The position numbers were made by a program, and so were the translations under genes. From an uncultured Eubacteriales bacterium (GTDB taxonomy: Bacteria > Bacillota > Clostridia > Oscillospirales > Acutalibacteraceae): a DNA stretch of 49,263 nt. How positions within the stretch are numbered: the first letter of the stretch is position 1; every line of letters begins with the position of its first letter. Location of the stretch: the NCBI GenBank assembly GCA_900315285.1, contig OMYO01000011.1, positions 1-49,263 on the forward strand, read 5' to 3'. The notes beneath the pieces were generated by a model. That model saw nothing but the letters and a program-made list of their open reading frames with translations. It did no database searches and was not told the DNA's origin. This document shows, piece by piece, positions 42,657 to 49,263 of the stretch.

Positions 42657-43175
42657 GATCCAATAACTTACGCACTCTTCGTCAGAGTTTCGATGGGTGC
42701 TGTGCATGGTGCCGGCACGGATATAGATGGTGTCTCCAGGTTCCAGATAATAGGATTTTCCCTCGGCTATGACCTCAAGGCGGCCCTTTGCCAGGATGCC
42801 GAGCTCGTCGTGGAGATGGGGCTCCGAGTCGTACACTTTGTCGTCGGTGATGGTCTGGACGGTGCCGAGGATATTGCTGTGCCCTTCGGTGATGTTCTGG
42901 AGAATAATGCCCCCGTTGTTCTGGGAGAACAGGATTTTCCGATCCTCCATACGAACCACATTGACTTTCGTCTCCGGAGACTCCTCCTGGAGGATATCAT
43001 TGATCGTAATTCCCAGAGCCTCGCAGATCTTATGCAGGTGGGCAATAGTGGGACTGGAGAGGTTGTTTTCCACCTTGCTGAGGTAGCCGATGGAGAGGTC
43101 AGTGGCCTCGCTCATCATGAGCAGCGTAATGCCGCGCTCCTTCCGGAGCTCTCGGATATGGGTTCCAAGATCCAT
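42639..43175 (-). CDS. XRE-family regulator with C-terminal cupin (PuuR-like)
   Basis: 178 aa. Residues 4-58 form a Cro/C1-type HTH (IRELRKERGITLLMMSEATDLSIGYLSKVENNLSSPTI). Residues about 105-175 form a cupin barrel with EPHLHDELGILAKG and YYLEPGDTIYIRAGTMHSTHRN (His-rich metal/ligand site). This is the PuuR/SinR-like architecture; PuuR of E. coli controls putrescine use. It sits next to the amine-dehydrogenase operon in the opposite direction (convergent). GGAGG ribosome binding site. TTGTGAAAA/TTTTCACGAA half-sites upstream suggest autoregulation and, by similarity to sites at 34956-35031, control of the operon. Confidence 0.9.
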   Translation of the reverse strand: MDLGTHIRELRKERGITLLMMSEATDLSIGYLSKVENNLSSPTIAHLHKICEALGITINDILQEESPETKVNVVRMEDRKILFSQNNGGIILQNITEGHSNILGTVQTITDDKVYDSEPHLHDELGILAKGRLEVIAEGKSYYLEPGDTIYIRAGTMHSTHRNSDEECVSYWIKYAAQ

Positions 43176-43215
43176 TTCGGAATTCCTCCTTCCTTTAACA
43201 ATAAAATAGACGTAT

Positions 43216-43245
43216 TTGTGAAAAAAGTCAATGGATTTTCACGAA
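43216..43245 (-). promoter_or_regulatory. candidate operator of the XRE-cupin regulator
   Basis: TTGTGAAAA-N11-TTTTCACGAA, nearly perfect inverted half-sites 41-70 bases upstream of the start codon. A further GTGA-N8-TCAC is at 43262-43277. Confidence 0.5.
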
Positions 43246-43405
43246 CATGAAAATTTTTACGGTGAAGTTTTACTCACTTTAGGGAAAGGGCGGACTGGGA
43301 ATCAGAAACTTTACAAACAAATAACGCGGGATGGATTCGAACCTTTACAAACTCGGCCTAACAATTTCCAATACGGTTTGAAATGAAAGGAGAAAAGTCC
43401 ATCCC

Positions 43406-45226
43406 ATGAAGAAAGCCACCAAATTTCTTGCGGTTCTCCTGAGCGTGGTATTGGCTGTTACAGCAGCCCTGATTCCCGCCTTTGCCGCAAATCAAAACAC
43501 TAAGGGAAAACAGAGACTCAAAGTTGCCTCTATCTCCGATACCCATGTTCTGGCACCGGAGCTTATTAAAGATACCAAGGATTTCCAGTCCGACAATGCC
43601 GTCGGAAAGATGTTTGATGAGAGCTTTGGCATTCTGGATGCCCAGCTTGCCAAAATCAAGCAGGAAAAGGCCAATATCGTTCTGATTCCGGGTGACCTCA
43701 CAAAGGACGGCGAGCAGGAGAGCCATCGCGCTCTCGCAAAGCGCCTGGAAAAATTTGAGAAGGATAATCCGCAGATCAAGGTCTATGTGATTAACGGAAA
43801 CCATGATATCAACAACAAAAACGCTAAGAATTACAACACGGCGGACGGCAAGATGACCAGTGCGACCCGCACTACGCCGCAGGACTTCTATAATACCTAT
43901 AAGAAACTGGTCTATGATGACCCCACCGTCATTGCCCGTTTCACCCCTAAAGATGGCAAAGCAGCCGGCCAGGAGTCCTATGTAGCACGTCCTGCCAAGG
44001 GATTTACCCTCATTGCCATTGACTCCTGCCGTTACAGTGCCGACAACACAGACCGCGGCAAAGATGAGCATAACACCAGCGGTGCGGTAAGCCCGGATCT
44101 TGAGCAGTGGGTCCTGCAGCAGATTGCAGCAGCGAAGAAGCGTGGCGATACAGTAATTGGTATGGAGCACCACAACCTGGTTCCCCATTTCACTATGGAG
44201 TCTATTCAGGCTGTTGACTATGTTATCCACGACTGGGATCGCCTCGCCAGAGAGTATGCGGACGCCGGCATGCACTATATCTTCACTGGACACTATCATG
44301 CCAACGACGTCTCCAAGCTGACGACAAAGAACGGCAATGATATTTATGACATTGAGACCGGCTCTGCTGGCGGCTATCCATCGCCCACACGCATTCAGGA
44401 TTTTACCCGTTCCTGGGACAAAAATGGAAGACGCACGGAGACGGTGGACGGCAAGACCATTATGCATTTAAAGGTCAACTACAAGAGCTCTGTCACTGGA
44501 AAAGAAACCACCATCAACGATCTTACCGAGTATGGCGCCAAACTGTATGGCGGCCCGCAGGGTTTCACCACGGACATGATCAACAAGAATGTCTATGGTT
44601 ACGTTCTGCGCAGCGTCTCGGATACTTTGGGTGACCTGGGAATCAAGTTCACCGAGGAACAGGAACAGGCTGTCTATAAGCTTGTGGACGATGCAGTGAC
44701 CATCAAGATTGATGACCAGGGCCATAACCCACTCGATCTTCTCAACTATGCCTATGCTGCCCATACCGGCGGCAACGACAAGGGACCGCTTCCCGCATGG
44801 GTCAAGGCTGCTGAGCCGAAGCTCCGTGACGGCACAATTGTACAGGAGCTGGTGGAGGCTATTCTGAAAGGGGTACCGACCATGAATCGCTCTCTTCTCT
44901 CCGGCGTCGTAGGTGCTTTCTTCCCAGCGGACCTTATGAGCGCGCTGGGCGTGAACACCGAGAATGATATCATCACCCCGCTTCTCACTGGAAATACGCT
45001 GAGCAAGAAGGTCAATGTGACCATCGGCAACATTGCCGCTGACGATCTGATCTCCTTCTCTCTTGACACAAATTATCCAGATGACAACGAGTTCCACATT
45101 GCAATGACCGAGGATAAGAACGGCAATATGAGCGACGGTAAGATTCCGGGCGAGCCCGGCGCACCGGAGTTCAACCGGAACCGTGATTTCAAAAAGCTGA
45201 TGACGACTATCGGAAAGTACGTATAA
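43406..45226 (+). CDS. secreted calcineurin-like metallophosphoesterase
   Basis: 606 aa. Signal peptide (about 1-28, cleavage at AFA-AN). The metallophosphoesterase motifs are complete: SDTH near 46, PGDLTKDG near 94, NGNHD near 128, GMEHH near 252, and GHYH near 292, giving the two-metal site. The C-terminal 300 residues are helical with no family call. It acts outside the cell, probably on phosphodiesters or phosphomonoesters. AAAGGAG ribosome binding site. The promoter region (43258-43405) contains two copies of CTTTACAAAC (43309 and 43343), 34 bases apart. Well supported as an enzyme class; substrate unknown. Confidence 0.92.
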   Translation: MKKATKFLAVLLSVVLAVTAALIPAFAANQNTKGKQRLKVASISDTHVLAPELIKDTKDFQSDNAVGKMFDESFGILDAQLAKIKQEKANIVLIPGDLTKDGEQESHRALAKRLEKFEKDNPQIKVYVINGNHDINNKNAKNYNTADGKMTSATRTTPQDFYNTYKKLVYDDPTVIARFTPKDGKAAGQESYVARPAKGFTLIAIDSCRYSADNTDRGKDEHNTSGAVSPDLEQWVLQQIAAAKKRGDTVIGMEHHNLVPHFTMESIQAVDYVIHDWDRLAREYADAGMHYIFTGHYHANDVSKLTTKNGNDIYDIETGSAGGYPSPTRIQDFTRSWDKNGRRTETVDGKTIMHLKVNYKSSVTGKETTINDLTEYGAKLYGGPQGFTTDMINKNVYGYVLRSVSDTLGDLGIKFTEEQEQAVYKLVDDAVTIKIDDQGHNPLDLLNYAYAAHTGGNDKGPLPAWVKAAEPKLRDGTIVQELVEAILKGVPTMNRSLLSGVVGAFFPADLMSALGVNTENDIITPLLTGNTLSKKVNVTIGNIAADDLISFSLDTNYPDDNEFHIAMTEDKNGNMSDGKIPGEPGAPEFNRNRDFKKLMTTIGKYV

Positions 45227-45306
45227 CGGTCATATGGAAGAAATGCTTAAGTGCTGTTATTATTAAAGGGAAGTACTTTTCTATAAGCATTGTTGGGAAA
45301 TAGACT

Positions 45307-45350
45307 GACAGCCCCTGGAAGAGGTTTACTCTTTCAGGGGCTGTCGCCTT
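45307..45350 (+). terminator. hairpin after the metallophosphoesterase gene
   Basis: GACAGCCCCTG pairs perfectly with CAGGGGCTGTC, extended inward by AAGAG/CTCTT. The T-run after it is poor (GCCTTAT). It shares the ACAGCCCCT core with other terminators. Confidence 0.6.
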
Positions 45351-45374
45351 ATAAGGAAAAAGGGGAGAAAAGAA

Positions 45375-45935
45375 ATGTCAAATGGAAAACGCTGCCCATG
45401 GAGTGAGAAGGACGAGCTGAGCCGTGCCTACCACGATACCCGTTGGTGTCGCCCGGTCCATGATGACAGTGAACTTTTTGCCATGCTTGTCTTGGAGGCA
45501 AAGTCAGTAGGTCTTTCCTGGTCTCTGATCTTAAAGAGAGAACACGCCATTCGCAGCGCTTGCGACGGACTGGATCCCGACATTTGTGCCGGGTATGGAG
45601 AGGAAGCGGAACTACGTCTTCTGGAGACCCCTGGTCTCATCCACAGCAGACAAAAAATCCATATGATTGGAAACAATGCCCGGGCTTTTCAGAAGGTGCA
45701 GGAGGAATTCGGCTCATTTGATCAGTATATTTGGAGCTTCACGGGTGGAGAGGTCATTGACCACCAAGTGAGAGCGCAAGAAGAGACTCCGACTGTGACG
45801 GAACTTTCAACGGCCATCAGCAAGGATCTGAAGAAAAGGGGGTTCTCTTTTGTCGGTCCAGTAATAATCAATTCCTACATGGAGGCTATAGGAATATACA
45901 ATAACCACCTGGTAGATTGTCCATTCCATGGCTAA
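45375..45935 (+). CDS. tag: Tag, DNA-3-methyladenine glycosylase I
   Basis: 186 aa. The Tag zinc snap is complete: C7 and H20 at the N-terminus (RCPW, YHD) with H178 and C182 at the C-terminus (HLVDCPFH), each shifted by exactly three from the E. coli ligands. Also GLSWSLILKRE (helix-hairpin-helix region with the conserved Trp). It removes 3-methyladenine from DNA in base excision repair. The TRWC at 23-26 carries Cys where many homologues have Gly; the effect is unknown. GGGGAG ribosome binding site. It converges with the histidine kinase gene, with 18 bases between stops. Confidence 0.95.
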   Translation: MSNGKRCPWSEKDELSRAYHDTRWCRPVHDDSELFAMLVLEAKSVGLSWSLILKREHAIRSACDGLDPDICAGYGEEAELRLLETPGLIHSRQKIHMIGNNARAFQKVQEEFGSFDQYIWSFTGGEVIDHQVRAQEETPTVTELSTAISKDLKKRGFSFVGPVIINSYMEAIGIYNNHLVDCPFHG

Positions 45936-45953
45936 ATGAAACCCTGTAGGGGG

Positions 45954-47012
45954 TCATGGCATTTCCTGTGGAACAGTTACCACAAATTGAGAACCTTCTC
46001 CAAGAGTGCTCGAAATAGCAATGTCACCGCCCACGATATTCAGGATTTCCCGGACCATGGACATGCCAAGTCCGTTTCCCTCCGAGGCGTGGGAGGTATC
46101 TCCCTGATAGAACTTATCGAAAATATGATTCACGGTTTCCTGTGTCATTCCAATGCCGTCATCCTGAACGGTTACGGTTACCTGGTCGTCCTGCTCTTTG
46201 AGACGCACTCGGATGGTGCCGCCTTCATTGCAGTATTTTACTGCATTGGAAAATAGATTGTTCCAAATGAGGCCCAGCAGTTCCGGGTCTGCATTGACTT
46301 TAACATCATCGTCAATCTCGTTGACAATGGTAATGGACTTCTGTTCCCAGCTGTCCTCAAAGCTCAGAAGACATTCAATGAGCTGCTCCGAGAGGTCATA
46401 TTCCTGACGGTTCGGATAGATATTCTGATTCTCCAGCCGGTTCAGACGGAGGATACCGGAGACCAGGCTGCTGAGCCGTCTTGTCTGCTCGGTGATTGCC
46501 TTGGCATATTCCAAGCGTTTTTCCTCGGAAAGATCTTTCTGCTGGAGCAGGGTGCCATAGTTTAGGATGGAACTTAACGGCGTTTTCACTTCATGGGAGA
46601 TGTTGGCAATAAGATCAGAACGCAGCATCTCCATACTGTTCAGTTCTTTGGCCATGAGGTTCACATCGTCTATGATGGGGTTGAATTGGCTGAACTGGGA
46701 ACCAAAATGGCGGGAGAGATGAATATCAAAGTCACCGTGCTGGACTTTTTCCAGCGCGGATTTTATTTCCTGGAGCGGCAGATCCATGGTGTAGTACTGT
46801 CGGATAAGATCCATGACAGAAAAGACTGCTGTTACGCCAAAGGCAGATCCAATAGTATGTTTTACATTTTTTTTCCTATGAGACTCTGGAATTTCCTTGG
46901 ACAGACTTGCGGGGAGCACAGCCAAAATGACACAAGATACCAGAAAATAAAAGCTGTTTACAGTGTAAACAACGCGTTCTATTTGTTCCCAAGACAGTCT
47001 ATGCTTTTTCAT
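45954..47012 (-). CDS. two-component sensor histidine kinase
   Basis: 352 aa. Two N-terminal membrane helices (about 20-38 and 54-70) with only about 15 residues outside, so the signal is probably sensed in or near the membrane. HAMP-like linker (about 72-125). Phosphoacceptor H140 in ISHEVKTPLSS. HATPase domain with N box NNLFSNAVKYC, G1 DDGIGM and G2 GNGLGMSM. The ATGA overlap with the upstream response regulator shows coupled translation. The input is unknown. Confidence 0.95.
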   Translation of the reverse strand: MKKHRLSWEQIERVVYTVNSFYFLVSCVILAVLPASLSKEIPESHRKKNVKHTIGSAFGVTAVFSVMDLIRQYYTMDLPLQEIKSALEKVQHGDFDIHLSRHFGSQFSQFNPIIDDVNLMAKELNSMEMLRSDLIANISHEVKTPLSSILNYGTLLQQKDLSEEKRLEYAKAITEQTRRLSSLVSGILRLNRLENQNIYPNRQEYDLSEQLIECLLSFEDSWEQKSITIVNEIDDDVKVNADPELLGLIWNNLFSNAVKYCNEGGTIRVRLKEQDDQVTVTVQDDGIGMTQETVNHIFDKFYQGDTSHASEGNGLGMSMVREILNIVGGDIAISSTLGEGSQFVVTVPQEMP

Positions 47013-47680
47013 TTCAATACCGCCTTATACCCAAGTCCATAGACTGTTGCAATGGAAAACCCCTCTGCTTTAGCTAGCTTGTTCCGCAATTTTGTCATAT
47101 AGACGTCGACAGTGCGCGGAGAGGAGTCCGTGTCAATGCTCCAGAACTCGTCCATGAGCTGTGCCCGAGTAAATGTTTTTCCCGGATTGGTCAGAAATTT
47201 TCTTAGAAGACTAAATTCCCGGAAGGTAATTGGTACATCTTCCCCGTCAATCTGCAATGTGGTCTCATCCACATTCAGATGGACATTTCCCACAGAAATT
47301 TCCCTCTGGGATGCCATTTGAGAGCGCCTTAGAAGCGCCTGGATATGCAGGACAAGCTCGTCCAAATCAATGGGCTTGACAAGGTATTCGTCAATGCCTG
47401 TCTGATAACTCAATTTCTTAGTCTCAAAGTCGTCCCGCGCCGTGAGAAAAAGAATGGGAATGGTACTGCTCAAATTTCGAACCCGGGAGGCAAACTCAAT
47501 TCCGTCTATTTCGGGCATCATGATGTCCGACAGAATGAGATCAATCGGTTGGCGATGCAGCACACTAAATGCCGTATCAGCCTCATATGCGCTGACAGCA
47601 GAATATCCATTCAGGATCAGATGCTCCCGGATACTGTTATTGAGTGCGCGGTCATCCTCCACAATCAAAATTTGAAACAT
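47009..47680 (-). CDS. OmpR/PhoB-family response regulator
   Basis: 223 aa. Receiver domain with D9-D10, phosphoacceptor D52 (LILSDIMMP), Thr in FLTARDD and Lys near 102 (VKPID). A C-terminal winged helix has TFREFSLLRKFLTNPGKTFTRAQL and RTVDVYMTKLRNKL, then the wing YGLGYKA. It is cognate to the kinase at 45954, with which it overlaps. The lipase gene is directly upstream on the same strand, behind a hairpin, and may be a target. Confidence 0.95.
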   Translation of the reverse strand: MFQILIVEDDRALNNSIREHLILNGYSAVSAYEADTAFSVLHRQPIDLILSDIMMPEIDGIEFASRVRNLSSTIPILFLTARDDFETKKLSYQTGIDEYLVKPIDLDELVLHIQALLRRSQMASQREISVGNVHLNVDETTLQIDGEDVPITFREFSLLRKFLTNPGKTFTRAQLMDEFWSIDTDSSPRTVDVYMTKLRNKLAKAEGFSIATVYGLGYKAVLK

Positions 47681-47754
47681 GAACTATTCTCCTATTATTG
47701 CCAAGTCAGTTTATAATTATTATCCGGCATTACATTGCGTATAGCAAGTAAGGA

Positions 47755-47780
47755 GCTGTATCACTGCTCCGTGATACAGC
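47755..47780 (-). terminator. hairpin after the lipase gene
   Basis: Perfect ten-base-pair stem GCTGTATCAC/GTGATACAGC with six-base loop. Read leftward it is followed by TCCTTACTTG, so the T-run is weak. It shares the GGCTGTATC core with the terminator at 33564. Confidence 0.55.
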
Positions 47781-47813
47781 CCAATAGGTGTGTAAAGAAT
47801 CTTTTATAAAAAT

Positions 47814-49106
47814 TTACGCATCTGGCAGCTGCCGATACAGGTCAAGCATCTGATCAAAGATAGCCCAGAGATCTTTCTGTGTTCCGCTCATACCCATCCA
47901 GAAAACGTGGTCTGCTGCTATAACGGGCATATTATACCAGACACCAGGCTGGAACTTGGTGTCCCAGGTTCCCTCTTTCGCGGGCTGGTTCAGAGGTGCA
48001 CTCTGTCCAATAACATTGACATATCCATCGTTTGGCCACCAGGAGTCATCTAATTTGAGGGTCTTGACCCGGTCGGTGGGCAGTTCTTTGCACATCAGTG
48101 TTGCAGGAATCCGGCAAGTAGTACTCATGAAGTCCAGCGGGACAGGTTTGCCGTCCTCGCCTTGCTTTGTTGCGAGGGCACGCTGTGCAAAGTAGTAGAT
48201 GTGAGGGTTGACACCCTGCTTTTCATTTTCCTCCTGGCAGAAGTCAATGGTCATCTCTTCTGCAATATTATCCATTCTGTCGTTGGCGTAGGCATCAATT
48301 CCCTTCTGGGTGTCAAAGGGGGAGTGAAGCGTAATCTGCTTTTTCAGCTCTGGGTAGTCGCCAAGGCCGAACTGCTCCTGGCCGAGATCCATCGTCTTGG
48401 ATTCCAGATTTGCATCTTTCATGACCATGGTGACAAGAAGCATGGCGCGAACATTTTCGGGGTACAGTGGAGAGACAAGGTCGGCAAGCGTTGTGCCATT
48501 ATTGACTCCGTCCAGCGTCGTAACGGTATGGATGATATCCCCGTGTCCGCCCTTAAAGAGCGGGCTTAAATCCTTCGCATCCGTTCCTTCCCGCTCTTCT
48601 GCAGAGCCATTGGAGAGCAGCTCCACAAACTGTTTGACCGTCGGGCCTCCGAAGGAGTGTCCAAGCAGTTCAATCTTTTTATGGGCTTCAGTCTTACCGA
48701 GGTCGGCAATGGCTCCCTTAGCGTAGGTGCGGCCATATCTCTTATGGTGGCATTTCTCACTGTGGACTTTGCCATAGTCGACGGTGCCGCCGTACAGATA
48801 TGCCCAGAGTTCACAGGCGCGGTCCCATGCTCCAGTGAATGGACCAAGAGACGGGTGGTAGACCTCATAGCCCTCGGACTGTAGGTGCTCAACAAGATTG
48901 AATCCCCAATAGGGTCTGCTGCTATCCTGCGCATCTTGCTCGCCCCAGCCCATGAAGCCGTGAACCAGGACAACCGGATAGTGGTTGTAATACTTCTTTC
49001 CAGTGCCCTTTGCATAGACTGCCGTAATCATACAGGTGACTGCCATAACAGCCGCCAGAATCACGGACAGAATTCTGCGAAATAGTTTTGTACTCTTGTT
49101 TTTCAT
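47814..49106 (-). CDS. secreted lipase of the Staphylococcus type
   Basis: 430 aa. Signal peptide (about 1-33, cleavage near VYAKG). The core is the alpha/beta-hydrolase fold of the staphylococcal lipase family: YPVVLVHGFMGWG near 42 (oxyanion), nucleophile Ser in LLGHSFGG near 147, DGVNNGTTLADLV (usually PHNGT), NDGYVNVIGQSAP near 370, and DHVFWMG near 405 for the catalytic His. It hydrolyses short- or medium-chain glycerides or other esters outside the cell. Start ATG 49106 has GGAGGG ten bases upstream; a longer frame adds 16 residues before the signal peptide. Direct repeats upstream may bind a regulator. Confidence 0.88.
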   Translation of the reverse strand: MKNKSTKLFRRILSVILAAVMAVTCMITAVYAKGTGKKYYNHYPVVLVHGFMGWGEQDAQDSSRPYWGFNLVEHLQSEGYEVYHPSLGPFTGAWDRACELWAYLYGGTVDYGKVHSEKCHHKRYGRTYAKGAIADLGKTEAHKKIELLGHSFGGPTVKQFVELLSNGSAEEREGTDAKDLSPLFKGGHGDIIHTVTTLDGVNNGTTLADLVSPLYPENVRAMLLVTMVMKDANLESKTMDLGQEQFGLGDYPELKKQITLHSPFDTQKGIDAYANDRMDNIAEEMTIDFCQEENEKQGVNPHIYYFAQRALATKQGEDGKPVPLDFMSTTCRIPATLMCKELPTDRVKTLKLDDSWWPNDGYVNVIGQSAPLNQPAKEGTWDTKFQPGVWYNMPVIAADHVFWMGMSGTQKDLWAIFDQMLDLYRQLPDA

Positions 49107-49161
49107 GCTGTATAATCCCTCCAGATAATATTTTCTGAAAAACTTTTTGTCCATTTTTTAT

Positions 49162-49233
49162 CTTTTGGTAGATTGTAGAATCAACTTGAACAACTAAATA
49201 AAAAGAAGATCCATAGATCATCCTTTTGGTAGA
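49162..49233 (-). repeat. direct repeat CTTTTGGTAGA upstream of the lipase gene
   Basis: Two exact 11-base copies (49162-49172 and 49223-49233), 61 bases apart, lie upstream of the lipase start in the last 160 bases of the window. They are candidate response-regulator or activator sites. The region holds no gene that I can support. Confidence 0.4.
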
Positions 49234-49263
49234 ATTAAGTTACCACACCAAACCAACCAGGAG

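Overview
The window looks like a chromosomal segment of a Gram-positive, amino-acid-fermenting anaerobe of the class Clostridia. The grounds are strong AGGAGG-type ribosome binding sites, TTGACA/TATAAT promoters with many extended -10 (TGn) elements, stem-loop plus U-run terminators, the sufCBDSU gene order, a CarD-type regulator, DUF5058, NADP-type glutamate dehydrogenase next to AsnA, and short secreted proteins with typical Gram-positive signal peptides. Genus cannot be resolved from sequence alone. I see no insertion sequence, prophage, CRISPR array or rRNA. One tRNA (Val, anticodon GAC) is present.

Layout. 85-8727: a membrane M28 peptidase and an MFS carrier, then a catabolic-looking divergon. 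A class III aminotransferase and a two-domain class II aldolase run leftward; tetR, an FGGY kinase and a low-molecular-weight phosphatase-like gene run rightward. Two matching palindromes sit just after the predicted start sites of the two divergent promoters. 8899-13844: complete sufC-B-D-S-U operon, followed by tRNA-Val. 14170-17104: two leftward MFS-type transporters (GPH family and a general MFS). 17303-21993: a secreted transglutaminase-like protein, a methionine gamma-lyase/YnbB-type PLP enzyme, LemA and a DUF2207 protein. 22139-25158: PII protein, ornithine-cyclodeaminase-like dehydrogenase and APC permease. Leftward 29189-25044: gdhA-asnA and an alpha-glucosidase whose 3' end overlaps the permease gene. 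29462-31064: two membrane proteins (DUF5058 pair). 31225-33557: pyrG and a CarD-type regulator. 33757-34746: RelA/SpoT-domain protein.

35105-42521 is an eight-gene operon: a four-subunit flavin/iron-sulfur amine or imino-acid dehydrogenase, an ammonium transporter, a second PII protein, a second cyclodeaminase-like protein and an iron-dependent alcohol dehydrogenase. It is followed by a divergent XRE-cupin regulator. 43406-49106: secreted metallophosphoesterase, 3-methyladenine glycosylase, a two-component system and a secreted Staphylococcus-type lipase.

The recurring theme is nitrogen from amines and amino acids. There are two PII + cyclodeaminase-like pairs, one with a permease and one with AmtB and an amine dehydrogenase. 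GdhA and AsnA capture ammonium. A second theme is regulation in transcribed leaders: pyrG, the CarD-type gene, gdhA, one MFS gene and the first PII gene each have a hairpin, usually with a U-run, between a predicted promoter and the start codon. All functional calls rest on reading the proteins by eye; no database search was possible.
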